This document shows positions 53,326-64,000 of a stretch of 64,000 nucleotides of DNA, in pieces. Position numbers and translations under genes: made by a program. Numbering within the stretch: position 1 is the stretch's first letter; each line of letters opens with the position of its first letter. This stretch comes from Blastococcus sp. CPCC 205250 (GTDB taxonomy: Bacteria > Actinomycetota > Actinomycetes > Mycobacteriales > Geodermatophilaceae), in the NCBI RefSeq assembly GCF_019799925.1, contig NZ_JABGCG010000005.1:354318-418317 (forward strand), read 5' to 3'. Below the pieces are notes generated by a model. The model was not told the DNA's origin and searched no databases. It saw only the letters and a program-made list of their open reading frames with translations.

Positions 53326-54003
53326 ATGACGGGTCTGCTCGACCGCCCGACCATGGCGGTCCCGCCCTCCTCGCGGCCAAGGTCAACTACTGTCGCCGTC
53401 GTGGGCAACGACGTCATCCCGCTGCCGGGCCCCGCCCCGGAGCCGGACGACGCCGAGATCGGCCGCCGCTTCGCCACGGGCGACGAGCAGGCCCTCGCCC
53501 TGGCGTACCAGCGCTGGTCGGGCCAGGTGCACGGCATGGCGGTGCGCGCCTTCGGCCCCGGCCCGGACGCCGAGGACGTGACCCAGCAGGTCTTCGTCTC
53601 GGCCTGGACCGGCCGCGCCGGCTACCGCCCGGAGGCCGGGCCGCTGCCGGCCTGGCTGGTGGGCGTGTGCCGGCACAAGATCGCCGACACCTGGGCGAAG
53701 CGGGACCGCCAGCGCAGGCTCGCCGAGGCCGCGGCCGCCGACGCCGAGACCCGGCCCGCTCCCGCCGCGCGCCCGCTGGACGCCGCCGTCGCCGACCGCC
53801 TGCTGCTGCTCGACGAGCTGGACCGCATCGACCAACCGCAGCGCGGCATCATCGAGCTGGCGTTCTTCGAGGACCTCACCCACACCCAGATCGCGTCCCG
53901 CACGGGGCTGCCCCTGGGGACCGTCAAGAGCCACATCAGGCGCACACTGGAGCGCCTCCGCAGCCGCCTGGAGGTGGACGGTGCAGCAGCACTGCACGCC
54001 TGA
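53326..54003 (+). CDS. ECF sigma factor
   Basis: 225 residues. Region 2 (EQALALAYQRWSGQVHGMAVRAFG, DAEDVTQQVFVSAWTG) and region 4 (QRGIIELAFFEDLTHTQIASRTGLPLGTVKSHIRRTLERLRSRL) are complete, as in SigK/SigL-like ECF factors. GGGAGG lies 4 bases before ATG 53326; the first ~40 residues are disordered, and GTG 53401 is an alternative start. Its last 23 bases overlap the zinc anti-sigma gene. Confidence 0.92.
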   Translation: MTGLLDRPTMAVPPSSRPRSTTVAVVGNDVIPLPGPAPEPDDAEIGRRFATGDEQALALAYQRWSGQVHGMAVRAFGPGPDAEDVTQQVFVSAWTGRAGYRPEAGPLPAWLVGVCRHKIADTWAKRDRQRRLAEAAAADAETRPAPAARPLDAAVADRLLLLDELDRIDQPQRGIIELAFFEDLTHTQIASRTGLPLGTVKSHIRRTLERLRSRLEVDGAAALHA

Positions 54004-54757
54004 GGACCTCGCCCTGGCCGCGCTGGGCGAGCCCCTCCCCGCCGGGGACGCCGCCCACCTCGCCGACTGCCGCGCCTGCACCGACGAGGTGGCGAGCCTG
54101 CGGCGCAGCGTCGACGCCCTCGCCGTCCCCGCGTTCGCCGCCACCGGCAGCGCCGTCGCCCCGCCGCCGCACGTCTGGGCGGCGATCGCCGCGGCCACCG
54201 GGGTCGAGTCCGGGCCGGCGGCCCCTCCCACGCCGGCCGTCCCCGCCGCGCCGGCCGCTCCCGTCCGCCCGGCCGCCGAGGCACCCGCCCCGCCGGCCGA
54301 GGTGGTCCCGCTGCGCCGCATGCGGTCCCGGCTGCTGCTGGCCGCCGCGGCGTCCCTGGTGGTCGGCGCCGGCATCGGCGCGGGCGCGGTCGCGCTCCGC
54401 GACGACGACGGGGACGACGAGGCCGTCGTCGCCCTGGCCGGTGCGCAACTGGACCCCCTCGGCGAGAACAGCGCCTCCGGCGAGGCCGAGGTCGTCGAGC
54501 GCCCCGACGGCTCCCGCGTGCTGCGCCTGGAGCTCGACGCCGACAGCCCGCAGGAGGGCTACCTCGAGGTGTGGCTCATCGACACGGCCGTCGAGGGCAT
54601 GGTCTCGGTCGGCGTCGTCGGCGCCGGCACCGAGGAGCTCGAGCTGCCGCCGGACCTCGACATCGGGGAGTTCCCGATCGTCGACGTCTCCGTCGAGCCG
54701 CTGGACGGCGACCCCACCCACAGCGGAGTGTCGATCGCCCGAGGTCAGCTCGCCTGA
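53981..54757 (+). CDS. zinc anti-sigma factor (RskA-like)
   Basis: 258 residues. N-terminal ZAS motif HLADCRAC (His26, Cys30, Cys33), one membrane helix at about 113-137 (SRLLLAAAASLVVGAGIGAG) and a C-terminal RskA extracytoplasmic domain (GYLEVWLIDTAVEGMVSVGVV). Holds the sigma factor until a signal triggers regulated proteolysis. GTG 53981 overlaps the sigma gene by 23 bases after GGAGGTGG. Since the operon's other members are a sortase and surface protein, the pair probably senses envelope state. Confidence 0.92.
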   Translation: MQQHCTPEDLALAALGEPLPAGDAAHLADCRACTDEVASLRRSVDALAVPAFAATGSAVAPPPHVWAAIAAATGVESGPAAPPTPAVPAAPAAPVRPAAEAPAPPAEVVPLRRMRSRLLLAAAASLVVGAGIGAGAVALRDDDGDDEAVVALAGAQLDPLGENSASGEAEVVERPDGSRVLRLELDADSPQEGYLEVWLIDTAVEGMVSVGVVGAGTEELELPPDLDIGEFPIVDVSVEPLDGDPTHSGVSIARGQLA

Positions 54758-54821
54758 CGGCCCTCCTGCAGGGGCCCGGCGCGAGCCCGCGAGCGATGGG
54801 GGGCCAGGGGGGTCCTTCATC

Positions 54822-54827
54822 TAGCGT
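54822..54827 (+). promoter_or_regulatory. -10 box of leaderless egtE (TAGCGT)
   Basis: TAGCGT is followed by 6 bases and then GTG 54834. This gives egtE its own promoter, separate from egtABCD. Its upstream flank (54759-54814) carries a hairpin-forming element related to the terminator at 31588. Confidence 0.65.
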
Positions 54828-54833
54828 GACGGC

Positions 54834-55958
54834 GTGAGCACCGTCGGCCTCCCGCACGATGACCTCGGCGCCTCGTGGCGCGCCGCCCGCCCACGACCGG
54901 CCGGGCGGCACCTGGACACCGCCGCGTGCAGCCGGCAGAGCAACCGGGTGCTCGAGGCCGTCGCGCACCACGCCCGGCACGAGGCGGAGCTCGGCGGGTA
55001 CGTGGCCGAGGCCGCCGCGCAGGACCTCCTCCAGCAGGGCCGCTCCGTGCTGGCCGGCCTGGTCGGGATGGCCGCGGCCGACCTGGCGTTCGTCGAGTCG
55101 GCGCAGGCGGCGCTCGCCACGCTGCTCGCCGGCTGGCGGCTGCCCGCGGGCAGCCGCGTGGCGATCCTGCCCGGCGAGTACGCGCCGAACACCGCGATGC
55201 TCCGCGCCGCCGGGCTCACCCCGGTGCCGCTGCCCGTGGACGGCGTGGGCCGGGTCGTGCCGGAGGAGCTGGAACGGCTGCTGGCCGCCGACCCCCCGGC
55301 GGCGGTGCACCTCACGCACGTGCCCAGCCACCGTGGCGTCGCGCAGCCGGCCCGGGAGGTCGTGGCGCTGTGCCGCGCCGCCGGGGTGCCCCTGGTGCTC
55401 GACGCCGCGCAGTCCCTCGGCCAGCTCGACGTCGACCTGGGCGCCGACGCCGTCTACGGCACCTCGCGCAAGTGGCTGGCCGGGCCGCGCGGCGTCGGCT
55501 TCCTCTGCGTCCGGCCGGCGCTGGCCGCGCGGCTGACCCCGGTGCTGCCACCGGCCGCCGACCTCCCCCCGATGCGGGCGTTCGAGTCCGGCGAGGCGCA
55601 CGTCGCGGGCCGGGTGGGTCTGGTCCTCGCGGTCGGCGAGCACCTCGCCGCCGGGCCGGAGCGGGTGCGGGCACGGCTGGCGGCCCTGGGCCGAGCCGGC
55701 CGGGAGGTGCTGGACGGCGCGGCCGGGTGGCGGGTCGTCGAGCCGGTGGACGAGCCGACGGCGACCACGACGCTGGCCCCGCCCGACGGCGTCGACGTCG
55801 TCGCGACCCGCGCGCGGCTGCTGGCCGAGCAGGGGATCGTCACCACCGCGATCGGCGTCGAGCGGGCGCCCGGCGAGATGACCGGACCGGTGCTGCGCGT
55901 CTCCCCGCACGTCGACTCCGCCCTCGACGACCTCGAGACGCTCGCCGCCGCCCTCTAG
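54834..55958 (+). CDS. egtE: EgtE, ergothioneine C-S lyase
   Basis: 374 residues, PLP-dependent aminotransferase class V. The EgtE-type N-terminus HLDTAACSRQSNRVLEAV and HEAELGGYVAE are recognisable; LVLDAAQSLGQ holds Asp190, which contacts PLP, and YGTSRKWLAGPRGVG has Schiff-base Lys213. Removes pyruvate from hercynylcysteine sulfoxide to release ergothioneine. It is separated from egtD by the DUF4397/sortase/sigma/anti-sigma genes and has a leaderless promoter of its own. Its stop shares CTAG with the convergent 8-oxoguanine deaminase. Confidence 0.9.
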   Translation: MSTVGLPHDDLGASWRAARPRPAGRHLDTAACSRQSNRVLEAVAHHARHEAELGGYVAEAAAQDLLQQGRSVLAGLVGMAAADLAFVESAQAALATLLAGWRLPAGSRVAILPGEYAPNTAMLRAAGLTPVPLPVDGVGRVVPEELERLLAADPPAAVHLTHVPSHRGVAQPAREVVALCRAAGVPLVLDAAQSLGQLDVDLGADAVYGTSRKWLAGPRGVGFLCVRPALAARLTPVLPPAADLPPMRAFESGEAHVAGRVGLVLAVGEHLAAGPERVRARLAALGRAGREVLDGAAGWRVVEPVDEPTATTTLAPPDGVDVVATRARLLAEQGIVTTAIGVERAPGEMTGPVLRVSPHVDSALDDLETLAAAL

Positions 55959-57328
55959 GACTGCATGCGTGCCGACACGCGGCGGTGGACGGCGAGCTGC
56001 TCGTCCAGCCCCGGGTGCACGGGCACGCCGTCCTCGACGACGAACCGCCCGCCGACGACGGTGTGCCGCGCCGCGACCGGCCCGCAGCGCAGCCACGCCT
56101 CCACCGGGTCCGACAGCGCGCCGGCGAAGGCGACGCCGGTCAGCGGCCACACCACGAGGTCCCCGCACGCGCCGACCGTCAGCTCGCCGATCTCCCCGGT
56201 GCGGCCCAGGCACGCCGCGCCCCCGCGGGTGGCCACCTCGAGGGCGTCCCGGGCGGAGAACGACCCCGCGCCGTGCCGCAGCTTGCCCTGCAGCATCGCC
56301 GTCCGGGCCTCCAGCCACAGCGACGCCGCGTCGGCCGACGCCGACCCGTCCACGCCCAGGCCGACCGGGGCACCCGCGGCGCGGAGCTCGGCGACCGGGG
56401 CCAGGCCCGAGCCCAGGATCATGTTCGACGACGGGCAGTGCGCCGCCCCGACGCCCGCCGCACCCAGCCGGGAGACCTCGTCGGGCGAGGGCCAGACCAC
56501 GTGCGCCAGCCACACCCGGTCGCTCAGCCAGCCGACGTCGGTCAGGTAGTCGACGGGGCGCCGGCCGAAGGTCTCGAGGCAGAACGCGTCCTCGTCCTGC
56601 GTCTCGCACAGGTGGGTGTGCAGCCGCACGTCGAGGGCCTCGGCGAGCTCCGCGGTGCGGGTCATCAGGGACGTGGAGACGCTGAACGGCGAGCACGGCG
56701 CCAGCGCGATGCGGGTGAGCGCGGTGGGCGACCGGTCGTGGTGCGCGGCCACGAGGCGCTCGGAGTCGGCCAGGATCTCGTCGTCGTCCTGCACCACCGA
56801 GTCCGGCGGCAGCCCGCCGTCCTTGACCGACAGGGACATCGAGCCGCGCGTGACGTGCGACCGCACGCCGAGGTCGCGGGCGGCTGCGACCTCGGCCGCG
56901 ATCAGGTCGCCGGCGCCGCGCGGGTGGACGTAGAGGTGGTCGGTCGACGTGGTGCAGCCCGACAGCGCCAGCTCGGTCAGCCCGACGTAGGCCGACACGT
57001 ACGCCGCCTCCTCGTCCAGCCGCGCCCACAGCGGGTAGAGCGTGACCAGCCAGTCGAACAGCCCGCCGGTCAGCGCGGGCGCGTAGGCGCGGGTGAGGTT
57101 CTGGTACAGGTGGTGGTGGGTGTTCACCAGCCCCGGCGTCACCAGGCAGCCCCGGGCGTCGACGGTCCGGCGCGCGGGGGGTGGCGGGTCGGCGGGGCCA
57201 CCGACCCCGCTCACCACACCGCCGGTGACGGCGACCCAGCCGCCGGCGATCTCGCGCCGGGCGTCGTCGACGGTCGCCACGAGCTCGGCGTCGTGCACCA
57301 GCAGGTCGGCAGTCTCCACCCGCCGCAT
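55955..57328 (-). CDS. 8-oxoguanine deaminase
   Basis: 457 residues of the amidohydrolase superfamily, AtzB/TrzA-like. Metal-binding VNTHHHLYQNLTRA, the later His (LHTHLCET) and the catalytic Asp in LGVDGSASADAASLWLEARTAM match the 8-oxoguanine deaminase group, which converts 8-oxoguanine to urate. ATG 57328 gives MRRVETADLLVHDAEL; GTG 57319 is an alternative. Divergent from the xanthine dehydrogenase operon, which also produces urate, so both feed the same pathway. Confidence 0.88.
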   Translation of the reverse strand: MRRVETADLLVHDAELVATVDDARREIAGGWVAVTGGVVSGVGGPADPPPPARRTVDARGCLVTPGLVNTHHHLYQNLTRAYAPALTGGLFDWLVTLYPLWARLDEEAAYVSAYVGLTELALSGCTTSTDHLYVHPRGAGDLIAAEVAAARDLGVRSHVTRGSMSLSVKDGGLPPDSVVQDDDEILADSERLVAAHHDRSPTALTRIALAPCSPFSVSTSLMTRTAELAEALDVRLHTHLCETQDEDAFCLETFGRRPVDYLTDVGWLSDRVWLAHVVWPSPDEVSRLGAAGVGAAHCPSSNMILGSGLAPVAELRAAGAPVGLGVDGSASADAASLWLEARTAMLQGKLRHGAGSFSARDALEVATRGGAACLGRTGEIGELTVGACGDLVVWPLTGVAFAGALSDPVEAWLRCGPVAARHTVVGGRFVVEDGVPVHPGLDEQLAVHRRVSARMQS

Positions 57329-57472
57329 CCTGCCCAGGCGGTGTGTCCGGGGCGAGTCGCACCGCGCTCCGGCGCAACCTGCCCGTGACGCACCGCGACT
57401 ACGGTGGCCGTCCCCGACCTCGGACGGACGCGTTCCGCGGCAGGCCGGCGGCACGGCGACGGAGGAGCGACG

Positions 57473-58348
57473 ATGCGGTTCCTGCAACCCACCACCTGGG
57501 CCGAGGCGCTGGAGGCGAAGGCCGCGCACCCCGACGCGGTCGCGGTCGCCGGCGGCACCGACGTCATGGTCGCCGTCAACTTCGGCCGGCTGCGGCCCGC
57601 GGCGCTGCTCGACCTGACCCGGGTGGCCGAGCTCCAGGAGTGGGCGCCCGACGACGGCACGGTCCGGCTGGGCGCCGGCGTGCCCTACGCCCGGGTCATC
57701 AGCGAGCTCGGCGACCGGCTGCCCGGGCTGGCGATGGCCTCACGCACCATCGGCTCGCCGCAGATCCGCAACCGCGGGACCGTCGGCGGCAACCTGGCCA
57801 CCGCCTCGCCGGCCGGCGACGCCCACCCCGCACTCCTGGCGGCCGACGCGGAGGTGGAGGTCGCCTCGGTCCGCGGCACGCGCCGCATCCCGGTCACCGA
57901 CTTCTACACCGGCGTGAAGCGCTCCGCGCTGGCCGACGACGAGCTCATCGCCGCCGTCCTGGTCACCCCGCCCAGCGGCCCCCAGCAGTACAGCAAGATC
58001 GGCACCCGCAACGCGATGGTCATCGCGGTCGCCGCCTTCGGGCTGGCGCTGCACCCCGACCGGGGCGCCGTGGGCACCGGCATCGGCTCGGCCGCCCCCA
58101 CCCCGCGCCGGGCGACCGCCGCCGAGGAGTTCCTGGCCGGTGAGCTGGCCGGCGCAGGCCTGTGGGAGTCCCGCGCCGAGCTGCCGGCCGCCACCGCCGC
58201 CCGCTTCGGCGAGCTGGTCGCGACCGCCGCCTCCCCCATCGACGACGTCCGCGGCACCGCCGCCTACCGCGTCCACGCCCTGTCGGTCATGGCCCGGCGG
58301 ACACTGACCTGGGCCTGGGCCGACTACCGCACCGCACAGGAGGTCTGA
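57473..58348 (+). CDS. xanthine dehydrogenase, FAD-binding subunit
   Basis: 291 residues of the CO-dehydrogenase flavoprotein type. FAD sites VAVAGGTDVMVAV and TIGSPQIRNRGTVGGNLATASPAGDA are complete; YSKIGTRNAMVIA is the C-terminal contact. First gene of an operon with the FeS and molybdenum subunits; GGAGGA precedes ATG 57473. Stop is one base from the next ATG. Confidence 0.93.
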   Translation: MRFLQPTTWAEALEAKAAHPDAVAVAGGTDVMVAVNFGRLRPAALLDLTRVAELQEWAPDDGTVRLGAGVPYARVISELGDRLPGLAMASRTIGSPQIRNRGTVGGNLATASPAGDAHPALLAADAEVEVASVRGTRRIPVTDFYTGVKRSALADDELIAAVLVTPPSGPQQYSKIGTRNAMVIAVAAFGLALHPDRGAVGTGIGSAAPTPRRATAAEEFLAGELAGAGLWESRAELPAATAARFGELVATAASPIDDVRGTAAYRVHALSVMARRTLTWAWADYRTAQEV

Positions 58349-58349
58349 C

Positions 58350-58837
58350 ATGCGCCTGACCTGCACCGTGAACGGCACCGAACAGCAGGTGGACGACGTC
58401 TGGGAGGGCGAGAGCCTGCTCTACGTCCTGCGCGAGCGGATGGGCCTGCCCGGGTCGAAGAACGCCTGCGAGCAGGGCGAGTGCGGCTCCTGCACGGTCT
58501 ACCTCGACGGCGTCCCCGTCTGCTCCTGCCTGGTCCCCGCCGGCCAGGCCGAGGGCTGCGAGGTCGGCACGGTCGAGGGCATGGCGACCGAGGACTCGCT
58601 GCACCCCGTGCAGCAGGCGTTCCTCGACGCCGGCGCCGTGCAGTGCGGCTTCTGCACCCCCGGGCTGCTGGTGGCCACCGACGACCTGCTCGCCCGCTCG
58701 CTGGCCGACGGCGGGGGCCCGCCCGGCGACGAGGAGATCCGGGAGGCCCTGGCCGGGAACCTGTGCCGCTGCACCGGCTACGAGAAGATCCTCGACGCGG
58801 TGAAGCTGGCCGCCTCGCGCATGGCGGAGTCGGCCCG

Positions 58838-58841
<4 letters not shown>
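58350..58841 (+). CDS. xanthine dehydrogenase, 2Fe-2S subunit
   Basis: 163 residues with two clusters: plant-type Cys40, Cys45, Cys48 and Cys60 (NACEQGECGSCTVYLDGVPVCSC) given as separate motifs NACEQGECGSC and VCSC, and the helical Cys99, Cys102, Cys139 and Cys141 (QCGFCTPG, NLCRCTGY). Carries electrons from the molybdenum subunit to FAD. Begins 1 base after the FAD gene and its TGA overlaps the next ATG. Confidence 0.95.
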
Positions 58842-61196
<2,355 letters not shown>

Positions 61197-61198
<2 letters not shown>

Positions 61199-61255
61199 GC
61201 GTGTGCGCCCACGCCGCGGTCCGGGCCCCGGACCGCGGCGCCGGCGCACACGCTC
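61197..61255. terminator. large two-stage hairpin between convergent operons
   Basis: Outer stem GAGCGTGTGCGCC (61197-61209) with its complement at 61243-61255, and inner stem CCGCGGTCCGG with its complement over a 3-base loop. It overlaps the stop codons of both the xanthine dehydrogenase and allantoicase genes. The outer arm shares GTGTGCGCC with the terminator at 8816. Confidence 0.85.
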
Positions 61256-62255
61256 AGCGCGCGGTGTCGGCCCAGCGGCGCTCCAGGGCGGCCCGGCCCG
61301 CCTCGGTGGGCCGGCCCCACAGCCGCAGCCGCGCCATGCCGCCGTCGGGGAACACGTCGAGGCGCACCGCGGTGACGTCGGCGTCACCGGGCAGCACGAA
61401 GCGGTGCCGGGTGTCGGGCTGCAGCCGGGTCCGCGGCAGCAGGGTCACCTCGTCGCCGCCGGCGGTCCGGCCGGTGAGCGCCGCGGCACCGGGGGCGTTG
61501 CCGAGGAAGTAGGAGGTGTCGAGCTCGGCGAGGGTCACCGTGCCCTCGCAGGCCAGGGCGACGTCGACCCAGTCGTTGCCGTCGTCGCGGCGCCGGGCGG
61601 TCTCCCAGCCCTCGCCCATCGACCGGGCGAAGCCGCGGCCGAGCAGCTGGTGCGGGGTGCCGTAGAAGGCATTGCTCACCGCGGTGACCAGCCCGCCGTT
61701 CTCCAGGGCCGCGAGGTCGACCGGCCCGGCCTCGAGCAGCCGCGGGTCCGGGACGACGGTGCCGTGCACGCGCAGCCGGGCGACCCCGCCGTCGGGGTGG
61801 ATGGCCAGCCGCACGTGCGTCACCCGCGGCGCCGGGGCGACCGGGAACGCGTTGACGGTGCCGCCGGCCAGCGGGGACAGCGGCAGCAGCGGGGACCAGT
61901 CGGCGGCCTGGAGCTCCGCTGCCGACGGGTACCCGTCGACCGAGGCGCCCTCCACCGAGGCCTGCGGTGGGAAGTTGCCCAGGAAGTACGCGGTGTCGAC
62001 CACCACGCCCGCGACGAGGCCGGGCATCCCCAGGCGGACGATCGCCCAGTCGCTGCCCGGCTCCCGGCGCCGGCGGGTCTCCCAGCCGTCGTACTCCTTG
62101 CCGCGGTGGCCGAACTCCACGCGCGGCTGCGCCGGGCCGGGGAGGACCAGGTTCTCCTTGGCCGCGAAGAACTCGTCGTTGGCCGCGACCACCGCCCCGC
62201 CCAGGTCGCGTCGGGCGAGGTCGGGCAGGCCGAACGGATCGTCCACGCCGGTCAC
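61254..62255 (-). CDS. alc: allantoicase
   Basis: 333 residues made of two related jelly-roll repeats: [21 protein letters not shown] with [11 protein letters not shown], and [20 protein letters not shown] with [11 protein letters not shown]. Hydrolyses allantoate to ureidoglycolate and urea. GTG 62255 overlaps the allantoinase stop (GTGA), so the two are translationally coupled. The family length and repeats are normal. Confidence 0.93.
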   Translation of the reverse strand: MTGVDDPFGLPDLARRDLGGAVVAANDEFFAAKENLVLPGPAQPRVEFGHRGKEYDGWETRRRREPGSDWAIVRLGMPGLVAGVVVDTAYFLGNFPPQASVEGASVDGYPSAAELQAADWSPLLPLSPLAGGTVNAFPVAPAPRVTHVRLAIHPDGGVARLRVHGTVVPDPRLLEAGPVDLAALENGGLVTAVSNAFYGTPHQLLGRGFARSMGEGWETARRRDDGNDWVDVALACEGTVTLAELDTSYFLGNAPGAAALTGRTAGGDEVTLLPRTRLQPDTRHRFVLPGDADVTAVRLDVFPDGGMARLRLWGRPTEAGRAALERRWADTAR

Positions 62256-63571
62256 GATGCCATCCCGCGGCGCAGCAGCCGGCCGATCGGGGCCCCGTCG
62301 GCCTCCTGCCCGCGCAGCCACGTCCGCCGCACGACCCCCGTCAGGTCGCGGCCCGCGTAGGGGGTCACCGGGTTGCGGTGCAGCAGGCGGCCGACCGTCC
62401 ACCGCTCGTCGGGCGCGAAGGCCACCAGGTCGGCGTCCCTGCCCACCGCGATGGCGCCCTTGCGCGGGAGGCCCGCCTGCCGCGCGGGCGCGGCGGACAT
62501 CCACTCGGCGACCCGGGCCAGCGGCACGCCACGCGCCCGCGCGCCGCTCCACACCGCGGGCAGCGCCACCTGCAGCGAGGCGATCCCGCCCCACGCCAGG
62601 CCGAAGTCGCCGACGTCCAGGCGCTTGAGCTCCGGCGTGCACGGCGAGTGGTCGCTGACGACCAGGTCGATGTCGCCGTCGGCCAGCGCCGCCCACAGCG
62701 CCTCGCGATGCCGGACCTCGCGGATCGGCGGGCAGCACTTGTAGGCGGTGTCGCCGTCGGGGACGTCCTCGGCGGCGAAGCTGAGGTAGTGCGGGCAGGT
62801 CTCCACGGTGATCCGCAGGCCCTCGGCGCGGGCGGCGCGCAGCAGGGGCAGGGCGTCGGCGTCGGCCAGGTGGACGACGTGCGTGCGGGCGCCGGTGTCC
62901 CGCGTGGCGGCGACCAGGCGGCCGATCGCCGTCTCCTCCGCGGCGCCGGGGCGCGAGGCGAGGAAGGCGGCGTAGCTGGAGCCGGCGGGCCCGGGGGCGG
63001 CGGCGATGACGTCGGCGTCCTCGGCGTGGGCGATCAGCAGCGCGTCGAGGCCGGCCAGCTCGGTCAGCGCCGCCCGCAGCCCGGCGTCGTCCAGCGGCGG
63101 GAACTCGGGGACGCCGGAGTCGAGCAGGAAGCACTTGAAGCCCACGACGCCGGCCTCGTGCAGCGGCCGCAGCTGGTCCACGTTGCCGGGCACGGCGCCG
63201 CCCCAGAAGGCCACGTCGACCGCCACCCGCCCCTCGGCCACCTCCCGTTTCACGTGCAACGCCTCCGGCGTCGTCGTGGGCGGCACGGAGTTGAGGGGCA
63301 TGTCGACGATCGTGGTGACGCCGCCGGCGGCCGCGGCCCGGGTCGCGCTGGCGAAGCCCTCCCACTCGGTGCGGCCCGGCTCGTTGACGTGCACGTGGCT
63401 GTCGACGAGACCGGGCAGGAGCACCTCGTCGTCGGCCAGGGTGACCGCACCGGCGGGGACGTCGGCGAAGCCGGTCACCGCGGTGACGACGCCGTCGCGC
63501 GTGTGCACCGCCGCGGCCCGCTCCCCATCGGGGAGCACCACCCGCCGGGCCCGCACGACCAGGGAGCTCAT
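62252..63571 (-). CDS. allB: allantoinase
   Basis: 439 residues, amidohydrolase fold. Metal ligands in [10 protein letters not shown], the carboxylated-Lys position in [12 protein letters not shown], and the catalytic Asp in [14 protein letters not shown]. Opens allantoin to allantoate. ATG 63571 ([10 protein letters not shown]) overlaps the stop of the upstream urease accessory gene by ATGA; the longer frame upstream is not needed. Middle gene of a minus-strand operon ureD-like, allB, alc. Confidence 0.94.
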   Translation of the reverse strand: MSSLVVRARRVVLPDGERAAAVHTRDGVVTAVTGFADVPAGAVTLADDEVLLPGLVDSHVHVNEPGRTEWEGFASATRAAAAGGVTTIVDMPLNSVPPTTTPEALHVKREVAEGRVAVDVAFWGGAVPGNVDQLRPLHEAGVVGFKCFLLDSGVPEFPPLDDAGLRAALTELAGLDALLIAHAEDADVIAAAPGPAGSSYAAFLASRPGAAEETAIGRLVAATRDTGARTHVVHLADADALPLLRAARAEGLRITVETCPHYLSFAAEDVPDGDTAYKCCPPIREVRHREALWAALADGDIDLVVSDHSPCTPELKRLDVGDFGLAWGGIASLQVALPAVWSGARARGVPLARVAEWMSAAPARQAGLPRKGAIAVGRDADLVAFAPDERWTVGRLLHRNPVTPYAGRDLTGVVRRTWLRGQEADGAPIGRLLRRGMAS

Positions 63572-64000
63572 GCCACCTCCTCGCCCGCGCCGCCGAGGGC
63601 CTCCAGCGCCTGCACCACGCGGTGCAGCTCGCTGCCCCACGCGGTCGCCGACCAGCCGCCCTCCAGCGGCAGCCGCACCGCATCCTGCCCCGTGGCGACC
63701 GGCAGGCGGGCGCCCACCGACACGGTGGCGGCCCAGGCGCGGGGCGCGACCGGGGGCAGCCAGCCGGGCGCGCCGGGGCCGAGGGCGACGGTCGTGTGCA
63801 GCAGCGGCCGGCCGGCCTGCTCGACCCGCGTGGTGCCGGTCCAGCGGCCTGGCTCCTCGCCGGAGCGGCCGAGCAGCACGTGGTCGGTGGCCGCCAGGGT
63901 CGCGCCCGCGGCGAGCTCGGCGGTCAGCTCGGCCCGGTGATGCGCCCGCGCCGCGACCACGGTGGGTTCCGGCGCGAGGACGAGCGTCCCGGCCACCGTG
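63568..64000 (-). CDS. UreD/UreH-type urease accessory protein (5' partial)
   Basis: The visible ~143 codons are the C-terminal part of a UreD-like protein: [51 protein letters not shown] and [15 protein letters not shown] follow the UreD pattern. UreD helps load nickel into urease. The frame runs off the window edge, so the true start is missing. Translationally coupled to allB (ATGA). This suggests that urease genes lie just beyond the right edge, dealing with the urea released by allantoicase; that is inference. Confidence 0.72.
   Translation of the reverse strand, partial: TVAGTLVLAPEPTVVAARAHHRAELTAELAAGATLAATDHVLLGRSGEEPGRWTGTTRVEQAGRPLLHTTVALGPGAPGWLPPVAPRAWAATVSVGARLPVATGQDAVRLPLEGGWSATAWGSELHRVVQALEALGGAGEEVA

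Overview
The window is very GC-rich (about 74-75 percent by eye) and tightly packed, with many GTG starts, 4-base ATGA/GTGA start-stop overlaps and several genes whose -10 box sits about 6 bases before the start codon (leaderless mRNAs). Ergothioneine genes, AfsR-type regulators, a DUF5926 protein, SigE-family sigma factors and class E/F sortase signals all point to an actinobacterium. Geodermatophilaceae (Blastococcus, Geodermatophilus, Modestobacter) is my best guess; that is inference from gene content and style, not a match. I see no tRNA, rRNA, transposase, prophage or CRISPR array.

Layout. 1-5.6 kb: a 5'-truncated GGDEF protein carrying a perfect 36-bp proline repeat and a C-terminal LarB/PurE-like domain, an MFS exporter, a yybP-ykoY (Mn2+) riboswitch with its GDT1-family transporter, a GGDEF remnant, and an intact GAF-PAS-GGDEF cyclase. 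5.6-8.9 kb: three small regulators (TetR, MarR, TipA-like MerR), each with a visible palindromic operator. 8.9-24.3 kb: methyltransferase, a glpD/alkyl-DHAP-synthase-like divergent pair, a BBE-type flavoprotein beside an AfsR-type regulator, SDR, arginine deiminase, an LAxTG surface protein, DUF5926 and P450. 24.4-33 kb: a SigE-family sigma factor with membrane partner, acyl-CoA ligase, rhodanese, a YdbS/YdbT-like PH-domain pair, a divergent two-component system and a Mn-catalase. 33-47 kb: acetate symporter operon with a CRP-like site, MBL hydrolase, double-GAF chemotaxis receptor, Fpg/Nei, MalY-like lyase, malic enzyme, cupin, CPBP protease, a second AfsR-type regulator and DUF309. 47.4-56 kb: egtABCD, then DUF4397, class F sortase, an ECF sigma factor and a zinc anti-sigma factor, then egtE. 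56-64 kb: purine catabolism (8-oxoguanine deaminase, three-subunit xanthine dehydrogenase, allantoicase, allantoinase, start of a urease accessory gene).

How the genes work together. egtA-B-C-D-E supply all five steps of mycobacterial-type ergothioneine synthesis. The last 8 kb covers 8-oxoguanine or xanthine to urate and allantoin to ureidoglycolate plus urea; uricase and urease structural genes are not in view. Manganese appears twice: the riboswitch-controlled GDT1 transporter and the Mn-catalase. Cyclic-di-GMP is represented by two GGDEF proteins and one remnant, with a soluble chemoreceptor elsewhere. The most unusual item is the GGDEF-proline repeat-LarB-like fusion at the left edge.
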